DNA from: Roseiarcus sp036489975
GTDB lineage: Bacteria > Pseudomonadota > Alphaproteobacteria > Rhizobiales > Beijerinckiaceae
NCBI GenBank assembly: GCA_036489975.1
Contig: DASXES010000049.1
Location: 1-64,000, forward strand
Reading direction: 5' to 3'
Length of the DNA stretch: 64,000 nt
The notes under the pieces were generated by a model. The model did not search any database. It was not told the DNA's origin and was given only the letters and a program-made list of their open reading frames with translations. Below, in pieces: positions 34,514 through 43,117 of this stretch; within the stretch, counting starts at the first letter, position 1; every line of letters starts with the position of its first letter. Both the position numbers and the translations under genes were made by a program.

Positions 34514-34815
34514 ATGACGACTGACCGATCGCCGATCTCCTCCTGTGCGTCCTCTCCGTGGTCATCGTCGCGGTCGCGCCGACCAGGTCGAAAGTCGACG
34601 GCGTCAAGCCGAAGGCGGAGTTTCTGATCACCGCCGACTGGCCCGTGGCCCTCGATTCGGAAGTCGATCTCTGGCTCGTCGGACCACACAGGAAGCCGGT
34701 CTTCTATGGCTCGCGCGAGGTCGGATGCGCCTCCCTCGATCGCAACGGCCTTGGCTATTCGACGTCCGAGATCACGCTTGCCGACGGCTCGATGGCGCGC
34801 CCCCCTACCAGATGA
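34514..34815 (+). pseudogene. Remnant of an unknown-family gene, frameshifted and truncated
   Basis: From 34527 to 34815 one frame encodes a membrane helix (IADLLLCVLSVVIVAVAP) followed by KAEFLITADWPVALDSEVDLWLVGP and FYGSREVGCASLDRNGLGYS, a pattern I associate with a family of small inner-membrane proteins near rhizobial phage-like clusters. The only ATG with suitable position (34514, MTTD) is in another frame, and one missing base around 34526 would join them; otherwise a GTG at 34558 would start inside the helix. The frame stops at 34815, 11 bases inside the convergent cyclase gene and short of the usual family length. It therefore looks decayed at both ends. Confidence 0.5.
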
Positions 34816-37800
34816 GCTCATAGATCCGGTGGGTCCCGGCCAGGCCCTTGAGGGGGCGCTCGCCGGCCGGCGAGAAGCGCAGATCGCCCGCGCTGACCGC
34901 GACATCGTGGAGTGTGGACGACACCAGGATCTGCCCCCCTTGCGCGAGCGAGGAGATGCGCGCGGCGAGGATCACCGCCCGGCCGAAGAAATCCGTCGAT
35001 TCCCGCACCGCCTCGCCGACATGGAGGCCGATCCTGACCCGTATTGGCAGCTCGGGATGGGTGTCGGAATAGGCGGCGAACGCCCGTTGCACCGCAATCG
35101 CGCACAGAACCGCGCGCCGGACGCTGGAGAAGGCGATCATGAAACTGTCGCCGAAGGTCTGGACCTCATGGCCCCGGTGCGCTGCGACCTCGCGGCGAAA
35201 GATCTCATTATGGGTTCGAATGAGTTCGCTGCCGCGCAGGTCCCCGAGCGTCTCGTAGAGGGTGGTCGATTCGACGATGTCGGAGAACATGATCGTCACC
35301 GTGCCGTCGAGCGAGGCGAGGGCGCCCACTTCGCGGGCCTGCGACATCGCTGACGCCGCGACCGAATCGAGCGCCGCGCCCTCGGGCTCGATCGGCGCAC
35401 CCCCGAGCGAGGGCGCGTCCACCGAGGCTCCGCTCTCGGCCCAGCCTCCGACGAGCGCCGCGACCGGCGCGCGCTCGACCGGGGCCGGAGGATCGAGCGC
35501 GCCGAGACGCGCAAGCTTGTGCTTGACGCGAACGAGGTTCAGCGTCTCGGCCGCCCGGCGAGCCGAGCCGAGGAGCGCGTGAGCCCGCTCGGCGTCGTCG
35601 CCTTGAGTCCGGGCGAGAAGCAGCTTTGCGAGTTCGTACTGGCTATGCGCGAGCGGCGTCGCGGCGCGCATCCGCGCATTGGCGCTGATCGCCGTCTCGA
35701 AATGGGCCTTGGCGTCGTCGAAGCGCCCGATGAGCCCGGCGAGCCTGCCGAGGGCGGAGGCGACCGAGCCATAGGTGTGATACCAGCCGATCACGGCGTT
35801 GCGCGCCGAATAGGGCGCGAGCAGCCGATAGAGGACCTCCGCGTGCCGGGCTTCGCCGAGGTCGACGCAAATCTCGGCCAGGACGAACATGGAGGCGAGC
35901 CAGTTCCAGTCGCGCGGCACGCCGGCGAACGCGTCCCCGGCCAGGCTTTCGAACTCCGTTCGCGCCTCCTCGAGACGTCCGAGCTGGACGAGCGTCAACT
36001 GCAGCCCGCAGCGCGCGAAAACGATCGCCGGATTTTGCGTCACGTAAGCACGCAGCTGCGGCTCGAGCTCGCCAAGCCGGCCAAGCTCCCACATCGCCAT
36101 CCCATGCTGGACCAGAAACGCGTTAAGGGTCAGGGGCCGCCCGCTCTGCTGGCCGGCGATGAAGGCCTGCTGCGCCAGCGACGAGGCCTGGGCGAGCTGT
36201 CCGTCCATCAGCGCGCGCATGCCCTGCAACAGGAACCCGCGCTTGAAGCGGTCCTTGAGGTCCGCCTCGGCGGTGAGATAGTCCCGCAAGCCCAGGTCCG
36301 CGCCGGCGATGTCGCCCGCTTCGACAAGATCGGTCACCCGATAGAAGCGCGCTTCGAGCGCGAAGTCGCGCTCGCCCGCCCGCTCGGCGACCGCGACCGC
36401 CTCGCGCCCGTCCGCGAGCCGCTGCTCGAGGCTGTCCGGATTTCGAAGCGAAAGGTGGCGCCCCCAGAGCGCGACGATGAGGGTGCGCGGGTCGTCGAGC
36501 CGCCGCGCCATCTCGACAGCCTCCTGGCATAGCGCGACGGACCGCTCCCGGTCGGCCCAGTAGAGCTCGATGCCGAGCCGCGCGAGCGCCTGCCCGCGCA
36601 GCGGACTGTCCTTGTCGCCAAGCCTATCCAGCGCCTCGTTGAGCAGGCGGACGAGCTCGTGATCGGTCTCGCCGGAATTGCTGACGCCCCGCCCCGCCGT
36701 CACCGCGGCGCGAGCGAACGGCTCGGGTCGATTGAGGCGCCGCGCCAGTTCGACCGCCTTCAGGCAGGTCTTGCGCGCCTCAGCGAGATCCCCGGTCCTG
36801 GCCTGGGCTTCGCCGAGCTCGCACATGAGCTCGGCCTCCAGCGCCTCGTCGCCGCCGGGCTTCAGCGCCAGCGCGTCGATCGCGTTGTGCAGATGTTGCG
36901 CCGCCTCCTCATAGGCGAGCTGCCGCTCCGCAGCCCGCGCGGCCTGGCGCGAATAGTCCGCTGCGATCTCGGCGTCGGCGGGCGAGGCGCTCTGGCAATA
37001 ATGGTAGGCGATCTCGGCGAAAGGGGGCGCATCGGCGTTGAGGGCGCGGATCGCCTCAGCGACTTCGCGATGAAGCGCGCGGCGCCGCGCCGCAGGCAGG
37101 GCGTCGTAGAGCGCCTCGCGAATGAGCGCATGGCGGAAACTGTAGCGGCCGGCGCCCGGCGTCTCGGTGATGAGCTCGAGCGCGACGGCGCGGTCGAGAG
37201 CGTCGATCAGGGCTTCCGGCGGCTTGCCCGTCACGGACGAAAGCGCGTTGAGGGAGAAGTCGCGCCCCAGCACCGAGGCGACGTCGAGCATTTCGCGCGC
37301 GTCGTCCGGCAACGGCTGCGTCAGCCGCTTGATGAACTCCCGCACGCCGCGAGGAATGTTGAGCCGGACGGACTTCGCCGACGCGCCGCCGGTAAGCTGT
37401 CCGTCCGCCGCCATCTGGCGCAGCACCTCGTGCAGGAAGAATGGATTGCCCTCGGTCGTGTCGCGCAGGAGGTCGACCAGCGAGCCCGCCGCCCGCACGC
37501 CCCAAGTGCGCTCGACGAATTCGTGGATGTCGGCTTCGCCAAGCCCCCGCAGGGGCAAGACCAGACCCTCGCGCTCGGCCTCGGTGATCAGCGAGGCGAG
37601 CTCTGGCAGGTTCTTGACTTCGATCTCGCGGTAGGTGCCGATGATCGTCGCCCGCATCGTGCGGATCTGCCGCGCAACGGCGATGAGCATCATGATCGAG
37701 GTCGGATCGGCGGCGTGCAGATCGTCGAGGATGATCAGCAGGGGCTCGGTCTCGGCGGCGCGCCGGATGAACGAGGCGACCGAGTCGAACAGGCGAAACC

Positions 37801-38221
37801 TGGCCTTTTCCGGCTGCGCCAGCGCGGCGCTCGGCGGCTCAGGCAGGCCCCCGAGGCGCTCGCGAAGTTCCGGCGCGATCTGCGCGATCTCGGCTGCGTC
37901 GGTCGCGAGCCAGCCCGCCAGGGTCGCGGGATCGGCGTCCGCGATCAGACGCCGCAAGGCCTGCACCCAGGGCCAGTACGGCGGCGCGCCGCCGTGCTCC
38001 CAGCAGCGGCCCCACAGCGCCCGCACGCCTCGCTTCTCGGCGTAGGCCGCCGCTTGTCGCGCGAGCCGGCTCTTGCCCACGCCTGGCTCGCCCGAAAGCA
38101 TCAAAAGGCGTCCTTCGGACGCCAGCGCGCCGTCGATCCCCGCGGTGAGCTCGGCAAGCTCATGCACGCGATCGACGAAGGCTTCCCGATAGCGATTGGG
38201 CCCTTGTTCGCGCATGCGCAA
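34805..38221 (-). CDS. ATPase-TPR-class III nucleotidyl cyclase fusion
   Basis: A 1138-residue soluble protein. Residues 1-330 form an STAND-type AAA ATPase with Walker A GEPGVGKS (44-51) and Walker B LLIILDDLHAADP; the middle (about 400-930) is TPR-like helical repeats; the C-terminus (973-1138) is a class III cyclase domain. Metal-binding Asp residues are kept (D981 in FSDIVEST, D1025 in FGDSFM). The purine-specifying Lys is Gln (Q1021, EVQTFGD) and the transition-state Asn is Ile (I1084, GRAVILAARI). Mycobacterial Rv0386, of similar layout, also has Gln at the first site and low, less specific activity. It could make cAMP or cGMP weakly or act as a sensor. Convergent with a decayed gene. 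Confidence 0.9.
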   Translation of the reverse strand: MRMREQGPNRYREAFVDRVHELAELTAGIDGALASEGRLLMLSGEPGVGKSRLARQAAAYAEKRGVRALWGRCWEHGGAPPYWPWVQALRRLIADADPATLAGWLATDAAEIAQIAPELRERLGGLPEPPSAALAQPEKARFRLFDSVASFIRRAAETEPLLIILDDLHAADPTSIMMLIAVARQIRTMRATIIGTYREIEVKNLPELASLITEAEREGLVLPLRGLGEADIHEFVERTWGVRAAGSLVDLLRDTTEGNPFFLHEVLRQMAADGQLTGGASAKSVRLNIPRGVREFIKRLTQPLPDDAREMLDVASVLGRDFSLNALSSVTGKPPEALIDALDRAVALELITETPGAGRYSFRHALIREALYDALPAARRRALHREVAEAIRALNADAPPFAEIAYHYCQSASPADAEIAADYSRQAARAAERQLAYEEAAQHLHNAIDALALKPGGDEALEAELMCELGEAQARTGDLAEARKTCLKAVELARRLNRPEPFARAAVTAGRGVSNSGETDHELVRLLNEALDRLGDKDSPLRGQALARLGIELYWADRERSVALCQEAVEMARRLDDPRTLIVALWGRHLSLRNPDSLEQRLADGREAVAVAERAGERDFALEARFYRVTDLVEAGDIAGADLGLRDYLTAEADLKDRFKRGFLLQGMRALMDGQLAQASSLAQQAFIAGQQSGRPLTLNAFLVQHGMAMWELGRLGELEPQLRAYVTQNPAIVFARCGLQLTLVQLGRLEEARTEFESLAGDAFAGVPRDWNWLASMFVLAEICVDLGEARHAEVLYRLLAPYSARNAVIGWYHTYGSVASALGRLAGLIGRFDDAKAHFETAISANARMRAATPLAHSQYELAKLLLARTQGDDAERAHALLGSARRAAETLNLVRVKHKLARLGALDPPAPVERAPVAALVGGWAESGASVDAPSLGGAPIEPEGAALDSVAASAMSQAREVGALASLDGTVTIMFSDIVESTTLYETLGDLRGSELIRTHNEIFRREVAAHRGHEVQTFGDSFMIAFSSVRRAVLCAIAVQRAFAAYSDTHPELPIRVRIGLHVGEAVRESTDFFGRAVILAARISSLAQGGQILVSSTLHDVAVSAGDLRFSPAGERPLKGLAGTHRIYELIW

Positions 38222-38679
38222 TCAACCCCGCCAACTGTCCGTCATGTTGACAAATTTTAACGTGCGATGCTAGCCTTTACGGCGGAGAACCGTTTTCAGC
38301 TGCTCTTAAAGGCGCGTGCGGGCAGATCGGCGGCGGGGAGGCGGAAGGGCGATGGGTCAGGCCTTCGATCTGTGCCTTCGATCGACGCCTTCCCTTCAAG
38401 GCCCTCGCGACATCCGGCTCTATTCCAGGAAAGCCCAGCGCGTGTGGCGTAACTCCCCGCTCGCCGTCGATAAACGCGTCGCGTCCGCGGCGGGTCTCAT
38501 TCGCTCGCGTGACCGGCTGTCTGGCGCCAAAACCAGGTTTTCCGGGCGATTTGATGTTGCGGAGCCAAGATAGGCAAGGTGCAAAACCGGAGCAACGTTC
38601 CGGCGCAAGGGTTTGAGGGCGCGCTACTTTAATTCGACTGTTTATTTTGACTTTGTTACCCGGTAGATTGGAGGCTATT
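38222..38679. other. Intergenic region upstream of the cyclase and NTF2-like genes
   Basis: A 458-base gap between divergent genes. TTGACA at 38247-38252 followed 17 bases later by CTAGCC is a weak plus-strand promoter candidate. AAAACC-A-GGTTTT (about 38529-38541) is a small palindrome. The last 80 bases are AT-rich and carry the GGAGG site of the next gene. No coding sequence is supported; the open frames here are GC-skew shadows. Confidence 0.5.
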
Positions 38680-39327
38680 ATGGCGAATACTGATACGATT
38701 ACTACGTTTTTGAACGTTTTTATAAGTGGAAATACCGGCGCCCGCAAAGCTCAGGACATCGTCAATCTGTTTTGCGAGGACGGACAGGATAACTGGGGCA
38801 ACCCGATACCCACCGTCGGCATCACGGACCATGGGCCCCAATTTGTGAATGTCGCGGACGTGGCGCTGCTTTTCACGAGCCTGTTCCATTCGTTTCCGAA
38901 CATCACCCTGCAGCCGGCCGTCATCCCGCACGGCCCGCCAAATTATCCGCCGTTCCTTTTCTCGCCCGAGGCCGCGCCGCCTTACGCCTATGCGCCTCCA
39001 ACCGTCGGCCTGCAGACGACCTTGACGACCGGACCCTTCGTGGCTCCCTGGTTTCATCAGTCGGGCGACCGGCATCACTCGCCGCCTTTGTCTCCGATAA
39101 CGCCTAATCCGGGCGTGCAGGGCGTGACCATCCCCGCCTGCTGCATTTTCACCTTCGACGACAGCGAGAAAATCATGCAGCTTGCGATCTATATGGACCG
39201 CTATCGATTCGTAAGTCTGCAGCCGGGCGGGCACGCTCTGCTCGCCGCGCTCGGCAAGGCGACCGGGGATTCGCTCGCCCTGTTCGAGAAAGCTTTCCGG
39301 GAGGGCGTTCCCCGAGAAGAAAAATAA
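38680..39327 (+). CDS. NTF2/SnoaL-like protein, unknown function (paralogue 1)
   Basis: A 215-residue protein starting MANTDTITTFLNVF, with GGAGG 6-10 bases upstream. The layout is that of a SnoaL/NTF2-like alpha-beta barrel: an N-terminal helix with FCEDGQDNWG, the strand GITDHGPQFVNVADVALLFTSLFHSFP, a Pro-rich insertion (about 95-145) and a C-terminal strand IMQLAIYMDRYRF. The next gene, 148 bases downstream, shares the same landmarks (GIT.HGPQF, FP.I, VGVQTTL/VGLQTTL, QL..YMDRY), so the two are tandem paralogues. No signal peptide. No catalytic residue can be assigned. Confidence 0.75.
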   Translation: MANTDTITTFLNVFISGNTGARKAQDIVNLFCEDGQDNWGNPIPTVGITDHGPQFVNVADVALLFTSLFHSFPNITLQPAVIPHGPPNYPPFLFSPEAAPPYAYAPPTVGLQTTLTTGPFVAPWFHQSGDRHHSPPLSPITPNPGVQGVTIPACCIFTFDDSEKIMQLAIYMDRYRFVSLQPGGHALLAALGKATGDSLALFEKAFREGVPREEK

Positions 39328-39475
39328 GAAAAGCCCCCAAGAGCCAGGCGCCAGCCGGTCTTGCAAGGCATTGGCGGCGCCCTCGCCTTGCCATGCGCGC
39401 CGGGGAACGGCGCGCAAGTTGCGGTCGCAAGGGCTGTGTGGGACAACTCGCGCCTGAGCGCGGAGGAAGGTGACA

Positions 39476-40111
39476 ATGGGTCAAGCGAATAGCGATAATA
39501 ACGGGGCCAATGTCACACTCGACAGGTTTTTCAGCGTGTTCAATCCCGGTTCCGGAGCCGGCGCTTACAAGAATATCGAGATATTGATGAACGACGTGTT
39601 CTGCGCCGACGATCCGGCGGGGGACGCCCCCTGGGTCGGCATCACGCAGCACGGGCCCCAGTTCCGCGGCCAAACCCACGTCAAAGGCCTCTTCCAACAA
39701 CTCATCACCACGTTTCCGGACATCTGGTGGCAGGAATCGACAACGCGTCCGAACATTACGCACGTGCCGCGGCTCTATTCGAACGACGCATTCAAACTCG
39801 CCACCGTCGGCGTCCAGACGACCCTCTTTGGCACGCACAAGAGTCCTTGGTTCCAGGATATACGGTATTCTCTGCCCCTTTCCGCGATCAAGCCAAGCAA
39901 CAGGGCGACAGAGGCGCCGTCTTTCGCGGTTTTCACCTTCGGCGCGAAAGACCCCACGCGAGTGTCCCAGTTGTCATTCTATATGGATCGCTATAGCCAG
40001 ATGCGGCAGGTGCAGGCTTATCACGATCACGCCGATTTCGACACCGACATGCGTCAGCTTTTGAAGAACATCCACCATGTGGTCATGGCGTCAGGCGTTC
40101 CGAGGGACTGA
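39476..40111 (+). CDS. NTF2/SnoaL-like protein, unknown function (paralogue 2)
   Basis: A 211-residue protein from the ATG at 39476 with GGAGGAAGG five bases upstream. It is paralogous to the gene before it: WVGITQHGPQFRGQTHVKGLFQQLITTFPDIWW, ATVGVQTTLFGTHKSPWF, QLSFYMDRYSQM. The insertion is shorter and the C-terminus (RQLLKNIHHVVMASGVPRD) differs, but both proteins end with a 'GVPR' motif. Duplication followed by divergence is the simplest history. It is probably co-transcribed with paralogue 1; a terminator-like hairpin follows at 40201. The role is unknown. Confidence 0.75.
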   Translation: MGQANSDNNGANVTLDRFFSVFNPGSGAGAYKNIEILMNDVFCADDPAGDAPWVGITQHGPQFRGQTHVKGLFQQLITTFPDIWWQESTTRPNITHVPRLYSNDAFKLATVGVQTTLFGTHKSPWFQDIRYSLPLSAIKPSNRATEAPSFAVFTFGAKDPTRVSQLSFYMDRYSQMRQVQAYHDHADFDTDMRQLLKNIHHVVMASGVPRD

Positions 40112-40529
40112 TCGTCGAGAGAGCGGTCGCCAAGGGACTGATCGCTGCTCTGACAAGCAAGAGCCGTGGAATAAGCTTAATTTTGACTTGGAACGGCCCT
40201 GCCAGATTCTTCCTGGCATGAGTGTTTTGTCGAGCCAGACGGAGAGGAATCGCCGGAAATACTGGCGATTATAGAATCTCTTCTGGCGAAGACTGACAGA
40301 GCGCGGCCGCAGAGCCGGGCGGGTTTTTCGCCAGTTGCAGAAAAATGAGGTTAAGCGCCTGAAATCATTGGCTCGCGCGCAAAATCGAACACCCGTCTCG
40401 GATGTGAAATAGAGCGGCCCCTCAACCGCCGCCGGAAAAGCGGCGCCCCAATTCGTCACAAACCATTCACCCCCAATTCAGAGCCTTTGCGCATAATGCG
40501 CGGAGTGCTCAGAAGCCTGGAGGTTACCC
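40112..40529 (+). other. Intergenic region with two hairpins
   Basis: A 418-base gap. A terminator-like hairpin is at 40201-40219 and a second stem, AATCGCC (40249-40255) / GGCGATT (40265-40271), follows. GGGACTGATCG occurs twice (40105-40115 and 40135-40145). The last 40 bases carry the promoter/RBS side of the W/H/G-repeat gene. No gene is supported within. Confidence 0.5.
40201..40226 (+). terminator. Candidate rho-independent terminator after the NTF2-like pair
   Basis: TGCCAG (40201-40206) and CTGGCA (40214-40219) form a stem with a 7-base loop, followed by TGAGTGTTTTG, which gives a short T-run. It lies 90 bases after the stop of paralogue 2. Confidence 0.5.
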
Positions 40530-40856
40530 ATGGTCTTACGCATTCTGTCCGGCGGCGCGATCGCCGCCATCGCTGGCGCTGCGATGCTCGCAGCCTCCAG
40601 CGCGCCCGCGCCCGCCTTCACCCTCCCCTCACCCTCCCTCGAGCAACCCATTGTCGGCGCCGACATCCAGTCCGTCTGGTGGCATGGCGGCTGGCATCGA
40701 GGATGGCACGGCGGCTGGCATCGCGGATGGGGATGGCATCGCGGATGGGGCTGGCATGGCGGCTGGCATCGCTGGGGAGGCTGGGGCCCGCGCTACGGCT
40801 TCGCTCCCGGCTGGCATTGCTGGTGGGGCCCGTGGGGCCGCCGCTGCGGGGTCTGA
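40530..40856 (+). CDS. Secreted Trp/His/Gly-repeat small protein
   Basis: A 108-residue protein with GGAGG 8-12 bases before the ATG. The N-terminus has a signal peptide (hydrophobic about 9-22, cleavage near PAPAF). The mature part is a string of WHGGWHRGW-type units (about 50-85), then WGGWGPRYGFAPGWHCWWGPWGRRCGV with two Cys. The composition (roughly a quarter Trp, many His and Gly) is striking. Proteins of this kind occur in many alphaproteobacteria without known function; metal or heme binding via the His residues is a guess. DNA shows matching tandem GGCTGGCATCG-like repeats, prone to slippage. Confidence 0.8.
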   Translation: MVLRILSGGAIAAIAGAAMLAASSAPAPAFTLPSPSLEQPIVGADIQSVWWHGGWHRGWHGGWHRGWGWHRGWGWHGGWHRWGGWGPRYGFAPGWHCWWGPWGRRCGV

Positions 40857-40891
40857 AGCGCGATCGGGGTTAAGCGCCGCTACCGGCGGCG

Positions 40892-41638
40892 CTAGCCCTC
40901 CATCTTCTCCAACAGCGCCTCGGAAACCTCGAAGTTCGCGGTGACGGTCTGCACGTCGTCGTTATCCTCGAGCGCGCCGACGAGCCGCAGGATCTTTTCC
41001 CCCGCCTCGTCGTCGACGGCGATGGTGTTCTGCGGCCGCCAGACGATCGAGGCCTTGAGCGGCTCGCCGAACTTGGCCTCCAGCGCTTTTTGCGCTTCGG
41101 TCAGCGCCGCGACCGAAGTGATCACCTCGTGCTCTTCCGGTCCCGAGGCGACGTCGTCCGCGCCGGCCTCGATCGCCGCCTCCAGCATCGCCTCCTCGTC
41201 GGCGACTTTGCGGTTGAAGACGATGAGCCCAACGCGATCGAACATGAATGACACGGCGCCGGTTTCAGCCAGCGATCCCCCGGCCTTGGTGAAATAGGAG
41301 CGCACTTCGCCCGCGGTTCGATTGCGGTTGTCGGTCAACGCCTCGACGATCACCGCCACGCCGCCCGGCCCATAGCCCTCGTAGCGCACCTCGTCATAGG
41401 TCTCGGTGTCCGCCGCAGACGCCTTCTTGATCGCGCGGTCGATATTGTCCTTCGGCATGTTCTCGGCCCTCGCCGCGATGACGGCGGCGCGCAGGCGCGC
41501 ATTCATCGCCGGATCGGGGAGGCCGAGCTTCGCCGCGACAGTGATCTCGCGCGCGAGCTTGGAGAAGAGCTTGGAGCGGATCGCGTCCTGCTTGCCCTTC
41601 TTGTGCATGATATTCTTGAACTGACTATGGCCGGCCAT
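40892..41638 (-). CDS. yebC: YebC/PmpR-family protein
   Basis: A 248-residue TACO1/YebC-type protein, originally described as a DNA-binding regulator and now implicated in relief of ribosome stalling. It starts MAGHSQFKNIMHKKGKQDAIRSK, the universal N-terminus, and has RYEGYGPGGVAVIVEALTDNRNRTAGEVR and ALEDNDDVQTVTANFEV near the C-terminus. Full length. In many alphaproteobacteria yebC is next to ruvCAB; here instead alkB is divergent and a secreted repeat protein precedes it on the other strand. Confidence 0.95.
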   Translation of the reverse strand: MAGHSQFKNIMHKKGKQDAIRSKLFSKLAREITVAAKLGLPDPAMNARLRAAVIAARAENMPKDNIDRAIKKASAADTETYDEVRYEGYGPGGVAVIVEALTDNRNRTAGEVRSYFTKAGGSLAETGAVSFMFDRVGLIVFNRKVADEEAMLEAAIEAGADDVASGPEEHEVITSVAALTEAQKALEAKFGEPLKASIVWRPQNTIAVDDEAGEKILRLVGALEDNDDVQTVTANFEVSEALLEKMEG

Positions 41639-41680
41639 AGATTGCCTCGACGGATCCTCGAATTGGCGGGATGCTTTGGG

Positions 41681-42376
41681 ATGAATTCGACCTCCTATAC
41701 GCCGCGCTCCGGCCTAAGGGAAGGCGATCGGCAAGAGGCGGGAACGTCGTCCCCGGCCGCCGTCGCTGTGGCTCAAGGGGTCGATCATTTCCCCGGCTTT
41801 CTCGACCGCGCCGCCCAGGAAACGCTGCGCGACGAGGTCATGGCGATCCTCGAGGCCGCGCCCCCCTTTCGCCCGCGCATGCCCCGCACCGGCAAGCCGT
41901 TTTCGGTTTTGATGAGCAATTGCGGGCCGCTGGGCTGGGTGTCCGATGAGCGCGGCTACCGCTATCAGCCGACCCACCCGGAGACCGGCCGGCCCTGGCC
42001 TGCGGCGCCGCAGAGCCTCCTCGCCGCCTTCGCCGCGATCGCCCCGGGCGCGCCGCCGCCGGAGGCCTGCCTCATCAACCTCTATGATTCCCGCGCCCGG
42101 ATGGGCCTGCATCAGGACCGCGACGAGGAGGAGCTTGGCGCCCCGGTCGTGTCGCTGTCGCTTGGGGACACGGCCCTGTTCCGCGTGGGCGGGCTTCAGC
42201 GCAACGCGCCGACCCGCTCCTTCCGCCTGGCGTCCGGCGACGCCATGGCGCTTCGGGACGCGGGGCGCCTCGCCTTCCACGGCGTCGATCGCATCATCGC
42301 TGGCTCTTCGACCCTTTTGCCGCAAGGCGGCAGGATCAATCTGACGCTACGGCGCGTGAGAAGGGCGGGCGCGTGA
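41681..42376 (+). CDS. alkB: AlkB-type alpha-ketoglutarate-dependent DNA dealkylase
   Basis: A 231-residue Fe(II)/2-oxoglutarate dioxygenase that reverses N-alkyl lesions in DNA or RNA. The iron ligands are visible: H144 and D146 in LHQDRDE and H200 in FHGVDRI; 2-oxoglutarate-binding Arg residues lie in GGRINLTLRR (R218, R224). The substrate region PRTGKPFSVLMSNCGPLGWVSDERGY is typical of the E. coli AlkB class. The ATG at 41681 (MNSTSYTP) is chosen over 41603, which lies inside the start of the divergent yebC gene; the ribosome binding site is weak. No ada gene is adjacent. Confidence 0.93.
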   Translation: MNSTSYTPRSGLREGDRQEAGTSSPAAVAVAQGVDHFPGFLDRAAQETLRDEVMAILEAAPPFRPRMPRTGKPFSVLMSNCGPLGWVSDERGYRYQPTHPETGRPWPAAPQSLLAAFAAIAPGAPPPEACLINLYDSRARMGLHQDRDEEELGAPVVSLSLGDTALFRVGGLQRNAPTRSFRLASGDAMALRDAGRLAFHGVDRIIAGSSTLLPQGGRINLTLRRVRRAGA

Positions 42377-42397
42377 CCCCGGGCGGGTCCCCGACCG

Positions 42398-43018
42398 CTA
42401 TTTCCCGCTGGAAGCCGGCTCCTGCCTCGGCGCGGCCTTCGGCCCGCCTTTGGAGACGCCGACCATCGCCGGCCTCAAGACCCGATCGCCGATCCTCCAG
42501 CCGCTCTGAACCACCTGGGAGACCGTGCCAGCGGGAACCGTCTCGTCGGGCGCCTCGAAAATTGCCTGGTGAAAATTGGGATCGAACTTCTGCCCCTTGG
42601 GATCAAGCTTCGTGACCCCGTGGCGGCCGAGCGCCGCCTCCAGGTCGCGGGCGGTCAATTCGACGCCTTCGACCATCGACCGGACAGCGGGATCGGCGCG
42701 CGCCAGCGCCTCGGCGGGAAAATGCTCGAGCGCGCGGGCCAGATTATCGACCACGATCAACATGTCGCGGGCGAAGCCTGTCACCCCGTAGGTCTTGGCG
42801 TCGCTGACCTCGCGCTCGGTGCGCCGGCGCAGGTTCTCCATTTCCGCCAGCGTGCGCAGCACGCGATCCTTCAACTGGCTGTTTTCCGCATTCAATGCCT
42901 CGATCACCGCGCCTGCGTCCGGCTCGCCGGTCGCGGGCCGAACGCTGTCGGGCGCCGAGTTTTCGGTCTGCCGCGCGGATGTCTCGGCGCCCCGTTCGGG
43001 GTTGGAACTGTTCACCAT
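42398..43018 (-). CDS. grpE: Nucleotide exchange factor GrpE
   Basis: A GrpE-family protein (206 residues from the ATG at 43018; an in-frame ATG at 43048 would add 10) that releases ADP from DnaK. A long N-terminal coiled coil (about 40-75, EALNAENSQLKDRVLRTLAEMENLRRRTERE) is followed by the beta domain with FDPNFHQAIFEAPDETVPAGTVSQVVQSGWRIGDRVLRPAMV, the diagnostic block. The tail is basic. In many relatives hrcA precedes it; here the upstream neighbour, 100 bases away on the same strand, is glnD. Confidence 0.95.
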   Translation of the reverse strand: MVNSSNPERGAETSARQTENSAPDSVRPATGEPDAGAVIEALNAENSQLKDRVLRTLAEMENLRRRTEREVSDAKTYGVTGFARDMLIVVDNLARALEHFPAEALARADPAVRSMVEGVELTARDLEAALGRHGVTKLDPKGQKFDPNFHQAIFEAPDETVPAGTVSQVVQSGWRIGDRVLRPAMVGVSKGGPKAAPRQEPASSGK

Positions 43019-43117
43019 TTCATGAGCCCCATGGATTTTGCGACGCATATCAGGGTTGACGGGCCAAAAATCAAGCGCGGGAACTTGAGAGCTCCCCGTC
43101 GGACGTCCCGTCGACGC

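Noticed and set aside
36659..38260. 533-residue plus-strand frame across the cyclase gene
   Set aside because: Antisense shadow; no motif, while the minus strand has Walker motifs and TPR-like sequence.
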